Shown here piece after piece: positions 1 to 8,632 of a stretch of 64,000 nucleotides of DNA. A model generated the notes under the pieces. That model ran no database searches, was not told the origin of the DNA, and saw nothing but the letters and a program-made list of their open reading frames with translations. Both the position numbers and the translations under genes were made by a program. This DNA is from JABDQZ01 sp050049775. Its GTDB lineage: Bacteria; Pseudomonadota; Gammaproteobacteria; Chromatiales; Chromatiaceae. The stretch covers positions 1 through 64,000 of the forward strand of contig JASFVP010000007.1 in assembly GCA_050049775.1 (NCBI GenBank), in the 5' to 3' direction. The first letter of the stretch is position 1; every line of letters begins with the position of its first letter.

Positions 1-238
1 AGCATATCTAGACGACTAAAGTAGAGCGCGCGTCGTTCTAAGAGAGAGAGGAATTTAGCTAAATCCATATATCTCCAGATCTTTGTATCTGGCAAGTCTG
101 GCACCAAAAATTCCGGATGTTCCTTGTAAGGCATAACCCTATCGAATCGAGAAATTAATCTAATGATACATATCACTGGGAAAATATTGCATATTGTAGT
201 GGTGCTGCTGTATTTTGTCCGCGTGATTGTTATGTGAT
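1..238. other. No gene recognised; window edge
   Basis: AT-rich sequence downstream of the AbiGi-like gene. I see no convincing reading frame or RNA gene here. It may hold the 3' flank of the same acquired segment. Confidence 0.4.
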
Positions 239-1009
239 TTAAACATCATTATGTATTTGCTCTGCTGTCAATATTCTGCTTGAAAGCCTATCAATATCAT
301 GCTGAGAGAATCTGTTCTTTACCACTCTAAGGTGATTAACCAATTCAACAATATCATTCTCATGCTCAACTATTAAATATTTGATATCTTCGGGTTGGAA
401 ATGCAGTTTTAAGTGCGAAATATGACTATTGTATTTCTCCTTTTGCTTTTTAGACTTTATCCTTGTAATGGGGACGAATGGAAGAACGTCAGGTGTGGTT
501 AACGGTGGCACGTAACGCCATTCGCGTTCATCAGCAAATCTGAAATTCTTAATAGTTTTCCCATTTCTCGTGAGATTTCCTTGGTAGTTTTTTATGTATC
601 TATATGTATCGATAATTTTCATATAATCATTTGATAGCATTTGATAAATATCGCCATCACTTACCGTATTCATATGCCTGTAGATGCCATTTAGTGCATC
701 ATTAAAATTATCTGCAAAGTCACAATTGTTATTAACATACCAAACAGGATTTAGCCCCTTGCCATTTGCCCATTTTTTACTGAGACCAATACCATACTTG
801 CCATAATTGTTCATATGATTCTTCAATTCCGACAATCGAAGATCACAAAACGAAATCATAGGAACGCCAAATTCACGAGTGCTTTTTCTTCCAATTATTT
901 CCTCCCTACCATAAGAAACTCTAAAAGTATCACCTAGCAATCCATATAGTCCGTCCTTACTGGTAAAATGAAACAATATCTCTGGATATAAACTTGATTG
1001 CTTACTCAT
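239..1009 (-). CDS. AbiGi-like abortive-infection family protein
   Basis: A 256-residue soluble protein. The N-terminal pattern ILFHFTSKDGLYGLL, then VPMISFCDLRLSEL, then the segment YGKYGIGLSKKWA around residues 70-82, resembles the AbiGi family (putative antitoxin of the AbiG phage-exclusion pair) as I remember it. A conserved EREWRYVP motif follows near residue 162. No AbiGii-like partner gene lies next to it, so it is an orphan here or its partner lies beyond the window edge. ATG at 1009 with GGATAA upstream. The gene is clearly AT-richer than the nif genes, which suggests transfer. Function in phage defence is inferred from family resemblance only. Confidence 0.6.
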   Translation of the reverse strand: MSKQSSLYPEILFHFTSKDGLYGLLGDTFRVSYGREEIIGRKSTREFGVPMISFCDLRLSELKNHMNNYGKYGIGLSKKWANGKGLNPVWYVNNNCDFADNFNDALNGIYRHMNTVSDGDIYQMLSNDYMKIIDTYRYIKNYQGNLTRNGKTIKNFRFADEREWRYVPPLTTPDVLPFVPITRIKSKKQKEKYNSHISHLKLHFQPEDIKYLIVEHENDIVELVNHLRVVKNRFSQHDIDRLSSRILTAEQIHNDV

Positions 1010-1142
1010 GGCTTATCCATAGAAAACTTTCAATTAACACCAAGCAAACGACTCAACTCACTGTGCATCGGTGAGACACCCCGGCTGCCAAAATGGACAG
1101 CGACATGATTCAGTTAATAGATTGCTCGTTTTCTCAGTGCAT

Positions 1143-1727
1143 CTAGTTGAGCCGATAGTTCGCTTCGATATCGTCGCTACGTTCAACCTTCAATGAATCC
1201 CCAGCCGGAAACCAACCCGGAACAATTGCGTGGCGATTATAGTGTTTTTGCTGGACCACGGTTGTCCCTGAAATTGCATCAGTGTATTTGCAGGTAATCA
1301 ATATTGCACAGTCGCCCCGCTTTAAATATGCTGTCGCATCAATTTCCGGACGTGTTGCAATGTTCATTTCTGCTTCCAGACCCCATGGGGGATCGGCGGA
1401 GTTCTTTGATGCTAGTGTCCTAGTATCCGAATTGGAGATCGGAAATTTGTACAGGCCGTGCGTTACTTTCCCGCGGGGGATATCAACGAGCTCACATAGC
1501 CAAGCATTAAAATATATACTGGTGACTTGATGTAAGCCTCGATTTACTAACTTGAATGTGTAAATTGGTGTTTGGGTCTTCGCGTGGAATTGAACAGCAA
1601 TTTCGTCGGATATTTCAACACGTGGCTTGGTATTCAGTAGATATTTCCAAAACAGCCAGCTAGCTGAAAAGCCGGCTATCAAGCCTAGTATTGAAGAGGT
1701 CAAGATATCCATTTTTATCTCTAACAT
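1143..1727 (-). CDS. Hypothetical membrane-anchored protein
   Basis: A protein of up to 194 residues with one N-terminal membrane segment (about residues 8-29, ILGLIAGFSASWLFWKYLL) followed by a soluble domain rich in beta-strand-like stretches. A second ATG at 1712 has a GAG 6 bases upstream and would give MDILTSSILG, which may be the real start. I recognise no family. It lies between the AbiGi-like gene and an unrelated NIT-like gene, on the same strand as both. Confidence 0.6.
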   Translation of the reverse strand: MLEIKMDILTSSILGLIAGFSASWLFWKYLLNTKPRVEISDEIAVQFHAKTQTPIYTFKLVNRGLHQVTSIYFNAWLCELVDIPRGKVTHGLYKFPISNSDTRTLASKNSADPPWGLEAEMNIATRPEIDATAYLKRGDCAILITCKYTDAISGTTVVQQKHYNRHAIVPGWFPAGDSLKVERSDDIEANYRLN

Positions 1728-2075
1728 TTAATTAGAAAGGTAACGCATTTTCTTGAGACAGGAGGCGTCTTCCTATCGCAAAACAATCACCACTCCATCC
1801 CTGTTCTATCCCTGCAATAAAACAACAATTCATGCAGGACCCGTAATTTGCTGCCGTGGAACTACTTTATACCGTTAGATAGAGAGGCATTCTTATCATA
1901 ATTATTTAACATCCCTGAGAAATCGCCCGCATTCTGAAATGCAGTGCGCCGCCATCCCTTTTAGTTTGGAGCATATATTGCCCATTATCAGGAGGTCAAA
2001 TTAACAATGCTTCTGAAAGGCTTTTTAGAAAACTATCCAGTGCAAAAGGAAGAATGAAGACCCGCTTCGACTAAC
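1728..2075. other. Intergenic stretch with a very small ORF
   Basis: About 350 bases with no normal-sized gene. The only coding-like signal is the 16-codon ORF at 2007-2057 listed separately. No terminator with a U-tract and no repeat was seen. Confidence 0.5.
2007..2057 (+). CDS. Possible 16-residue leader-type peptide
   Basis: The ORF starts with ATG at 2007 behind a perfect AGGAGG at 1990-1995 and encodes MLLKGFLENYPVQKEE, then TGA. The ribosome site is stronger than those of many neighbours. It may be a small protein, a leader peptide, or the stump of a decayed gene. Nothing on the same strand follows closely that it could regulate, so a remnant is just as likely. Confidence 0.25.
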   Translation: MLLKGFLENYPVQKEE

Positions 2076-2942
2076 TCAGGCTGCCGGAGTATCCGTTGCA
2101 GATTCCTGCCGCGCCAGCGCGCGGAGAAAACACGGCATCCGGAATGGCCTGACTTCGATCAGTTGTGTCCTGATCATGCGATACCACTGGTCAATCATAG
2201 CCGTCATTTCTTCATAGTATGACTGGGCGTTGAATGATTTCTCACCCGGCCCTGTCAGGTTGGCGACACGTGCTATCAGCGCGCGACTGGCAACCAGCAC
2301 GCTATGATCCGGTACCTGGTCGGCCAGCTGTCCCATGGCCAGTTCGATGTATTGCAGGTGATCCGACACCAGCAGGCTGACGCGTTCGTCGGCGTTGGCT
2401 TGCTGCAGGCTGAGCAGGTGCATGCCGAGTGCGCGCAACATGCCCATGTGTTCCAGCAGCGGCGCCCATTGGGTGATGACGAGCATACGCTTGCTGCCGA
2501 GTTTTGCCGGTTGCTCCGCCACCGCCTGCTGCAACACGCTGACCAGACCGAGCACGACTTCGTTGTGGGCAAACAGGTTGGCAACAAAGTCGAGCGCGCG
2601 CCAGGTATTGCGCAATTCATCCCATTCGCCAAGCACGCCATGCCATTGCCGGCTGCCGAACACGGGATGCCGACCGCCATATTGATCGGCCAGCGCAAAA
2701 AACGATTGCTGCAAAGTGCGCTCGGTCAACTCAAGTTCCTCATCGAAACCACTCTGGCCGTCGAGAATGACACTGCTGAGCCCGCGATGGCGTTGTAGTT
2801 CCTGGATCAACTGAAGCAGCACCAGACAGACTTCCACGACCGACTGCCCGCGCGACAGGCTCAGCTGGACCGGGCTGTTGCGCCAGAAGAACATGCCAAG
2901 CAGCAGCGTGATCGCCATTGAGATAAGAATGATCCCGGTCAT
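2076..2942 (-). CDS. NIT-like (nitrate/nitrite-sensing fold) membrane protein
   Basis: A 288-residue protein starting at ATG 2942, which has GAGGAACG directly upstream; a longer frame reaches 2975 without such a site. An N-terminal membrane segment (IILISMAITLLLGMFFW) is followed by an all-helical domain with the signature LIQELQRHRGLSSVILDG, the usual opening of NIT-type sensory domains. There is no kinase, GGDEF or ANTAR output domain, so it is either a bare sensor or works with a partner elsewhere. It is isolated from the nif operons, and a link to nitrogen sensing is only a guess. Confidence 0.55.
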   Translation of the reverse strand: MTGIILISMAITLLLGMFFWRNSPVQLSLSRGQSVVEVCLVLLQLIQELQRHRGLSSVILDGQSGFDEELELTERTLQQSFFALADQYGGRHPVFGSRQWHGVLGEWDELRNTWRALDFVANLFAHNEVVLGLVSVLQQAVAEQPAKLGSKRMLVITQWAPLLEHMGMLRALGMHLLSLQQANADERVSLLVSDHLQYIELAMGQLADQVPDHSVLVASRALIARVANLTGPGEKSFNAQSYYEEMTAMIDQWYRMIRTQLIEVRPFRMPCFLRALARQESATDTPAA

Positions 2943-3152
2943 CGTTCCTCGTCTATCGGGGCCGCCAGCACGCAATCACAGCTGTTGTGTTACGTGATGG
3001 CAACCTGTCTTCACCTTGTCGGAATCATGCAGCATGTATGCCATGAGGCAGTTTTGTTTTAAATCAGGGTGTTATCGATTTTGCCCGCGCAATGGCGCAC
3101 CAGAATGGTACGCAATCATGACGCATCTGTCGGAATGGCGCTGGATAATGCG

Positions 3153-3932
3153 TCAAATACTGATCGTACCTTCGAGGTACAACACCGCCTTGCCGGCGAT
3201 ACGCACACGATCACCGTGCAGCTCACATTGCAGCTGACCGCCTCTTTGGGATAACTGGAGCGCAGACAGTTTCTGCCTGCCGAGAACATCCGCCCAGTAC
3301 GGCATCAGCTCACAATAAGCCGAACCGGTGACCGGGTCTTCATCGATGCCGTAACGCGGCGCAAAAAAACGGCAGACAAAATCGGCATTCACTCCGCGAG
3401 CGGTTGCAATCACACCACGGCAATCGAGTTCGGCCAGTACCCGCAAATCCGGTTGCAGTGAAACGATATCCGCTTCCTTCTCGTACAGAGCGATGTAGTC
3501 GTCCGCCTTCCACACTTCGAGTGGTTGTTTGCCAAAGGCCTGGGTGATCAGTTCCGGTATCTCGCATTTCTCCAGGTTGGTCGCCGGGAAATCCAGTTCG
3601 AGCCAGTCACCGTTTCGGGATACGGTCAATGGACCGCTGCGCGAATCAAAGTGGATTTCATTGCCACTGTAACCGAGCCGTTCGAACAACACATAAGCAC
3701 TCGCCAGCGTGGCATGACCGCACAGATCAACTTCCATGGTCGGCGTAAACCAGCGTATCCGGTAGCCAGTGTCGGTTGGCAGGAAATAGGCGGTTTCCGA
3801 AAGATTGTTTTCCTGCGCGATGTTTTGCAGTATCTCATCCGGCAGCCATTGCTCCAGCGGCACAACCGCCGCCGGGTTGCCGGCGAACACCTCGTTCGCG
3901 AACGCGTCGATCTGGAAAATGGGTAATTTCAT
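3153..3932 (-). CDS. PhzF family isomerase/epimerase
   Basis: A 259-residue protein, the usual length of the PhzF (diaminopimelate-epimerase fold) family. It opens with IFQIDAFANEVFAGNPAAVV. The catalytic acid sits in NLSETAYF (Glu about residue 45). The second lobe has the family motif DEDPVTGSA near residue 198. Family members act on small hydroxy or keto acids; only a few make phenazines and no phenazine genes are here, so substrate is unknown. It diverges from nifF, whose activator site lies only about 40 bases from this start. Confidence 0.85.
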   Translation of the reverse strand: MKLPIFQIDAFANEVFAGNPAAVVPLEQWLPDEILQNIAQENNLSETAYFLPTDTGYRIRWFTPTMEVDLCGHATLASAYVLFERLGYSGNEIHFDSRSGPLTVSRNGDWLELDFPATNLEKCEIPELITQAFGKQPLEVWKADDYIALYEKEADIVSLQPDLRVLAELDCRGVIATARGVNADFVCRFFAPRYGIDEDPVTGSAYCELMPYWADVLGRQKLSALQLSQRGGQLQCELHGDRVRIAGKAVLYLEGTISI

Positions 3933-3970
3933 GCTGCCTGCCTGTTTGGGAACCGGTGCCTGACATCGAT

Positions 3971-3986
3971 TGTCGCTTGTATTACA
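3971..3986 (+). promoter_or_regulatory. NifA upstream activator site for nifF
   Basis: TGT-CGCTTGTATT-ACA matches the NifA consensus TGT-N10-ACA exactly. Its centre is about 131 bases before the start point predicted from the -24/-12 element at 4082-4097, which is a normal distance. Confidence 0.75.
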
Positions 3987-4081
3987 AACCGGGCCGAATG
4001 TCGTTCGACATCATACCCATGCTGTCTCGCCTTACACGCCAAGTGATTGATATCCAGCGGTTAATACCAGCACAGCGATGC

Positions 4082-4097
4082 TGGTGCAAATATTGCA
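4082..4097 (+). promoter_or_regulatory. sigma54 promoter of nifF
   Basis: TGGTGCAAATATTGCA fits the -24/-12 pattern (GG, ten bases, GC; the -12 block TTGCA is perfect). Transcription should begin near 4109, about 40 bases before the flavodoxin ATG. Confidence 0.75.
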
Positions 4098-4147
4098 ACA
4101 AGTTGGGAATACTGTCGCGGTGGCAGTGTAGCAATACAGGTCAAAGC

Positions 4148-4726
4148 ATGAAACAGACAGGTATTTTTTTCGGCACCGATTCCGGTACGACCAGGCTGAT
4201 CGCCAAAAAGATCGTACGCAGCCTGAAACAACGTGTTGGCGACGAGGCCGTGGCCAAACCGCTGAACGTCAATCGCATCAGCCCGGATGAGCTGGCCGGC
4301 TATGACGCGCTGATTCTTGGCACCCCGACTTACGGTGAAGGCGTGTTGCCGGGCAAGGCCAGCAAGAACACGGCCGAAAGCTGGCTGGAATTTTTGCCAC
4401 AGCTGGAAGGCATGGATTTCAGCGGTACGCGTATCGCACTGTTTGGCCTGGGCGATCAGGAAGAGTACCCGGAGCATTTCCTCGATGCGATGCGTGATCT
4501 GTACGACTTCTTCGAGTCAGCCGGTGCCGAGTTGATCGGTTTCACCTCTACCGAGGGTTTTGAATTCAGCCAGTCACGCGCGGTCATCGACAGCCAGTTT
4601 GTCGGCCTGGCGCTGGACCAGCACTTGCAGCACCTGTTGACCGATCAACGCATCGAGGACTGGCTTGATCAGGTAACCCCGTTGCTCAGCGAAGTGCAGC
4701 CGGACAAGGCGAGTATGGCGGGTTAG
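4148..4726 (+). CDS. nifF: Flavodoxin, nitrogenase electron donor
   Basis: A 192-residue long-chain flavodoxin that carries one electron, via FMN, to nitrogenase reductase. The FMN phosphate loop is FGTDSGTTRLIAKKI (residues 8-22), the isoalloxazine loop TPTYGEG follows near residue 58, and GLGDQEEYPEHFLDA near residue 100 is typical of the NifF/FldA group. ATG 4148 is used; the frame is open further upstream but with no similarity. The NifA site and sigma54 promoter just upstream make the nifF role, rather than a housekeeping FldA, likely. Confidence 0.88.
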   Translation: MKQTGIFFGTDSGTTRLIAKKIVRSLKQRVGDEAVAKPLNVNRISPDELAGYDALILGTPTYGEGVLPGKASKNTAESWLEFLPQLEGMDFSGTRIALFGLGDQEEYPEHFLDAMRDLYDFFESAGAELIGFTSTEGFEFSQSRAVIDSQFVGLALDQHLQHLLTDQRIEDWLDQVTPLLSEVQPDKASMAG

Positions 4727-4731
4727 TTTTG

Positions 4732-4980
4732 TCAGCCTTTGTTTTTTGCTGACGGCGGATGTGACATCTTCATATACACACCGCCCTGCTCAAGTTCATC
4801 CAGCATCTGCTGTAATCGCTTGTCTTTGGTTGCCTGAAGCTTCGCGCTGTTGATCCAGCCGATATAATCATTCTGCTGATAGGCCGGTCGCGCCTTGTAA
4901 TCCGCCATCAGGCCACGATCCTGCAACGCCTGTTTTACAAAGCCTGGCATCGGATGTTTGGGACGTTTCAAATTATTCAT
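4732..4980 (-). CDS. YdeI/OmpD-associated family protein
   Basis: A small (82-residue) protein. The C-terminal half, RPAYQQNDYIGWI followed by KRLQQMLDELEQGG and YMKMSHPPS, matches what I know of the YdeI/OmdA family, here as a stand-alone C-terminal domain without the usual N-terminal part. Function in this family is poorly defined. It converges on nifF with a 5-base gap. Confidence 0.65.
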   Translation of the reverse strand: MNNLKRPKHPMPGFVKQALQDRGLMADYKARPAYQQNDYIGWINSAKLQATKDKRLQQMLDELEQGGVYMKMSHPPSAKNKG

Positions 4981-5000
4981 TTCTTATCCTTATTAATCGG

Positions 5001-5112
5001 TCAGCCATTCGGCCGACTGTTCCCTCTCCCAGGATTGGGAGAGGGCCAGGGTGAGGGTTGAATAGCACTGCCCCCTCACCCCAACCCTCTCCCCCGTAGG
5101 GGAGAGGGGGCT
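5001..5112. repeat. Dispersed intergenic repeat, copy 1
   Basis: The pattern is a CATTCGGCCGACTG lead-in, then CCCTCTCCC-N5-GGGAGAGGG, then CAGGGTGAGGGTTGAATA, then CCCCTCACCCCAACCCTCTCCCC and GGGGAGAGGG. Two nested inverted repeats can form. Near-identical copies lie at about 22123-22232 and 63895-64000, all on the same strand. It is non-coding; short frames through it are artefacts. It resembles the widespread proteobacterial CTCACCCCAACCCTCTCCC intergenic element. Confidence 0.85.
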
Positions 5113-5312
5113 GGTTCAGCCAGCTAAAGACGGGGGATTTATCCCCCCCTATTTGCGTTATCAATGACTTTAAAAAAAGCGCCAATTCCGTCCTCATTGC
5201 CCGCACCATCAAATATCTTGCTTCGCCCTTGCTAACACCGACTACTCCCGCATACATTATCCGACTGTAATTATTGGGTAAAATAGCGCCGGTATCTTTG
5301 GTGTCTGAAATT

Positions 5313-6122
5313 ATGAACGAATCCTTACTACAAAAGAATCTCAGCTATCCGGCGCTGGCCATGCGCTTTCTCGGTGTCGGTTCAGCGCATTCCGAGAAAC
5401 TGGGAGCATCCTCCTGTGTGCTGGAGAATAGCTCCGAACCCTTGCTGATGATCGATTGCGGACCAGACAGCCTGGCACGCTTTCGGGAAATCTACGGCGA
5501 GCGAGAGCCATCGGCGCTGTTCATCACGCACACGCATTTCGATCACATCGGCGGCCTGGAAAGCTGGTTTTACCGGCTCATGACCCGGGGTGCGACCATC
5601 AAGCCGAAACTGTTTATCCCGGTTGACCTGCTGCCAAGCCTGCAGCGGCGGGTGGCGGATTACCCGAACCTGCTGGCCGAAGGCGGTGCCAACTTCTGGG
5701 ATGCTTTCCAACTGGTACCGGTGTCCGAAGGTTTCTGGCTGGAACACTTGCTGTTTGATGTGTTTCCGGTGCGTCATCATGAATACGGCGCAGCTTTTGG
5801 TATCGCGCTGCAAGGTCGCTTCCTGTACACCGGCGATACCCGACCGATACCGGAAGTGCTGATTCACTTTGCCAGCCGTGGCGAGATCATCTTTCACGAT
5901 TGCGGTGTGCAACCCAATCCTTCGCATACCGCACTGAGCGACATCCGCCGCGAATACAGCCTGCCACAATGGCAGCGCATGATTTTTTATCATTACGCCT
6001 CGGAAGCAGAAGCCGACATCATCGCCGAAGAAGGTTTCCAGGTGGCGCGCCAGGGAGGCCTGTATCCCCTGTCGCTGGCCCAGACAGACGGTATACCAGT
6101 AATAACAGACGAGACAGCATGA
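5313..6122 (+). CDS. MBL-fold metal-dependent hydrolase
   Basis: A 269-residue metallo-beta-lactamase-fold protein with the metal motif THTHFDHIGG (residues about 73-82), a later RHHEYG, and TGDTRP providing the bridging Asp. The arrangement resembles RNase Z/PhnP-type hydrolases more than beta-lactamases. ATG 5313 is chosen because the protein family opens with the MRFLGVGSAHSEKLGASS stretch shortly after. The stop overlaps the glgP start (ATGA), so the two are translationally coupled. Substrate unknown. Confidence 0.75.
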   Translation: MNESLLQKNLSYPALAMRFLGVGSAHSEKLGASSCVLENSSEPLLMIDCGPDSLARFREIYGEREPSALFITHTHFDHIGGLESWFYRLMTRGATIKPKLFIPVDLLPSLQRRVADYPNLLAEGGANFWDAFQLVPVSEGFWLEHLLFDVFPVRHHEYGAAFGIALQGRFLYTGDTRPIPEVLIHFASRGEIIFHDCGVQPNPSHTALSDIRREYSLPQWQRMIFYHYASEAEADIIAEEGFQVARQGGLYPLSLAQTDGIPVITDETA

Positions 6123-8626
6123 GCCAGACGAAACAGGATTTCAGCAACAACATCCACGCAAGCGAAGAGCATACCCGCACCGGCAACAGTGTGGCTGCGT
6201 TGAAGCGCGCCATCCAGGACAACCTGTTTTATGTACAGGGGCGTTACCCGGAAGTCGCCAGCAAACGCGACTGGTACCTGGCGCTGGCTTACACGGTGCG
6301 AGACCGCATGCTGCAACGCTGGATCAACACCGCGCAAACCTACAAGCAGGAACAGGCACGCACCGTCTGCTATTTGTCGGCGGAATTTCTCATGGGGCCG
6401 CACCTCGGCATCAACCTGATCAACCTGGAAATCCGTGACCACGCCAAACAGGCGCTGGCCGAACTGGATCTCGATCTCGACGAGTTACTCGATGAGGAAC
6501 AGGAACCCGGCCTTGGCAACGGCGGCCTGGGTCGCCTGGCGGCCTGTTACCTGGATTCACTCGCGACCCTGGAAATGCCGGCCATCGGCTATGGCATTCG
6601 CTACGAATTTGGCATCTTCAACCAACTCATCGAAGACGGCTGGCAGGTGGAGGCGACCGACAAGTGGCTACTGCACGGCAACCCGTGGGAACTACCGAGA
6701 CCGCATCTGGCCTTTGATATTCCGTTCGGTGGCACCACGGAAAAGTACGTCGACGAACACGGCCGCCATCGCATGCGCTGGATTCCGGAACGCGTGGTGC
6801 GCGGCGTCGCCTATGACACGCCGGTCATGGGTTATGGCGTCAACACCGTCAACCTGTTGCGCTTGTGGAAATCCGAAGCGCCCGAGTCGTTTGATTTTGC
6901 CGCTTTCAATGTTGGCGATTATTACGGCGCAGTCGACGAAAAAATCATGTCGGAAAACCTGTCAAAGGTGTTGTATCCGAACGACGAACAACACTCCGGC
7001 AAGCGCCTGCGCCTGATGCAGCAATACTTCTTTGTCAGCTGCTCGTTACGCGACATGATCCGCATCCACAGCAACAGCGGCCGCGGTCTCGACAGCTTCC
7101 ACGAAAAATACGCCTGTCAGCTCAATGACACACATCCGGCCATCGCGGTTGCCGAGCTGATGCGCCTGCTGATCGACGAACACGACATGGACTGGTCGGA
7201 CGCCTGGCACGTCACCCGCAACACCTTTGCCTACACCAACCACACGCTGTTGCCGGAAGCGCTGGAAAAATGGTCCATCCATTTGTTTGCCAGCCTGCTG
7301 CCGCGTCACATGGAAATCATTTACGAACTGAACAACCAGTTCCTGGATGACGTACGCATCAAATACCGTGGCCAGGACGATGGCCGGCTGGCGCGCATGT
7401 CGCTGATCGAGGAAGACGGCGACCGTTATGTGCGCATGGCGCACCTGGCCTGTGTCGGTAGCAAATACATCAATGGCGTCGCCGAGTTGCATTCGAACCT
7501 GCTCAAATCGACCGTGCTCAACGACTTCCATGACATGTGGCCACACAAGTTCACCAACGTCACCAACGGCGTCAGCCACCGGCGCTTTGTGCGGCTCGCC
7601 AATCCCTGGCTGAGCAAACTGGTTGCCGAGCGTATCGGTTGTGACTGGGTCAAGGACATCTCGACCTTGAAACAACTGGAAACCTTGTCCGACGACAGCG
7701 CTTTTGCACAGGACTGGCAAGACGCCAAGCTGGCAGCCAAGCAACACCTGGCCGACCTGATTCAAAGCCGCTGCGACATCCGCATCGATCCGCATTCCAT
7801 GTATGACGTGCAGGTGAAACGCATCCACGAATACAAACGCCAGCATCTCAATCTGTTGCAGATCATCAGCCAGTACAACGCAATCAAGGACAACCCGAAT
7901 GCCGAGATCGTGCCGCGCACCTACATCTTTGCCGGCAAGGCCGCGCCAAGTTACAGCATGGCCAAGCTCATCATCAAAGCGATCACCGCGGTGGCCGGTG
8001 TGGTCAATCGTGACCCGGACGTGCGCGATCGCCTCAAGGTTGTATTCCTGCCGAACTTCAACGTCAGGAATGCCCAGCACATTTACCCAGCGGCGGATTT
8101 GTCGGAGCAGATTTCGCTGGCCGGCAAGGAAGCCTCCGGCACCAGCAACATGAAATTTTCGTTAAACGGCGCCCTGACCATCGGCACACTGGATGGCGCC
8201 AATATCGAGCTGCGCGACTCGGTCGGTGCGGAAAACTTTTTCCTGTTCGGCCTGACCGCCGAAGAAGTCAGCCAGCGCATTGCACACGGTTACAGGCCGC
8301 GTGAGCTGTACCAAAGCAATGCGCAACTGAAAGCCGCCATCGACCTGATTTATTCCGGCCTGTTTTCCAAGGGCGATCGCGACCTGTTTGCCCGGCTGGT
8401 CGACAATCTGCTCAATCAGGACCCGTATCTGGTGCTGGCCGACTTTGCCGGCTACGCCGAGGCGCAACAGCAAGTCAGCAAGGCCTGGAATGACCCGCAG
8501 CAATGGACGCGTATGTCGATGCTGAATGTTGCCCGCATGAGCAAGTTTTCCTCTGACCGCTCCATCCGTGAATACGCCGATAAGATCTGGCAGGTGAAGC
8601 CGGTCAAGGTGCCGGACGCAATCTAG
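6119..8626 (+). CDS. glgP: Glycogen/alpha-glucan phosphorylase
   Basis: An 835-residue enzyme of normal family length that releases glucose-1-phosphate from alpha-1,4-glucan. The pyridoxal-phosphate site EASGTSNMKFSLNGAL lies near residues 672-687 with the lysine in NMK; GNGGLGRLAACYLDS near residue 133 and VTNGVSHRRF near residue 480 are family hallmarks. Start ATG 6119 overlaps the preceding hydrolase stop. Glycogen breakdown could feed reductant to nitrogen fixation, but nothing here shows that it is nif-regulated. It converges with the nif gene string, with only 6 bases between stops. Confidence 0.93.
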   Translation: MSQTKQDFSNNIHASEEHTRTGNSVAALKRAIQDNLFYVQGRYPEVASKRDWYLALAYTVRDRMLQRWINTAQTYKQEQARTVCYLSAEFLMGPHLGINLINLEIRDHAKQALAELDLDLDELLDEEQEPGLGNGGLGRLAACYLDSLATLEMPAIGYGIRYEFGIFNQLIEDGWQVEATDKWLLHGNPWELPRPHLAFDIPFGGTTEKYVDEHGRHRMRWIPERVVRGVAYDTPVMGYGVNTVNLLRLWKSEAPESFDFAAFNVGDYYGAVDEKIMSENLSKVLYPNDEQHSGKRLRLMQQYFFVSCSLRDMIRIHSNSGRGLDSFHEKYACQLNDTHPAIAVAELMRLLIDEHDMDWSDAWHVTRNTFAYTNHTLLPEALEKWSIHLFASLLPRHMEIIYELNNQFLDDVRIKYRGQDDGRLARMSLIEEDGDRYVRMAHLACVGSKYINGVAELHSNLLKSTVLNDFHDMWPHKFTNVTNGVSHRRFVRLANPWLSKLVAERIGCDWVKDISTLKQLETLSDDSAFAQDWQDAKLAAKQHLADLIQSRCDIRIDPHSMYDVQVKRIHEYKRQHLNLLQIISQYNAIKDNPNAEIVPRTYIFAGKAAPSYSMAKLIIKAITAVAGVVNRDPDVRDRLKVVFLPNFNVRNAQHIYPAADLSEQISLAGKEASGTSNMKFSLNGALTIGTLDGANIELRDSVGAENFFLFGLTAEEVSQRIAHGYRPRELYQSNAQLKAAIDLIYSGLFSKGDRDLFARLVDNLLNQDPYLVLADFAGYAEAQQQVSKAWNDPQQWTRMSMLNVARMSKFSSDRSIREYADKIWQVKPVKVPDAI

Positions 8627-8632
8627 TACCAG

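Noticed and set aside
1967..1982. sigma54-like TGGAGCATATATTGCC before the 16-codon ORF
   Set aside because: Spacing fits, but the predicted start point falls on the ribosome-binding site of that ORF and there is no activator site or other gene downstream on this strand.
7046..8080. Long minus-strand open frame opposite glgP
   Set aside because: It is a shadow of the well-conserved glgP frame; the protein has no recognisable pattern.
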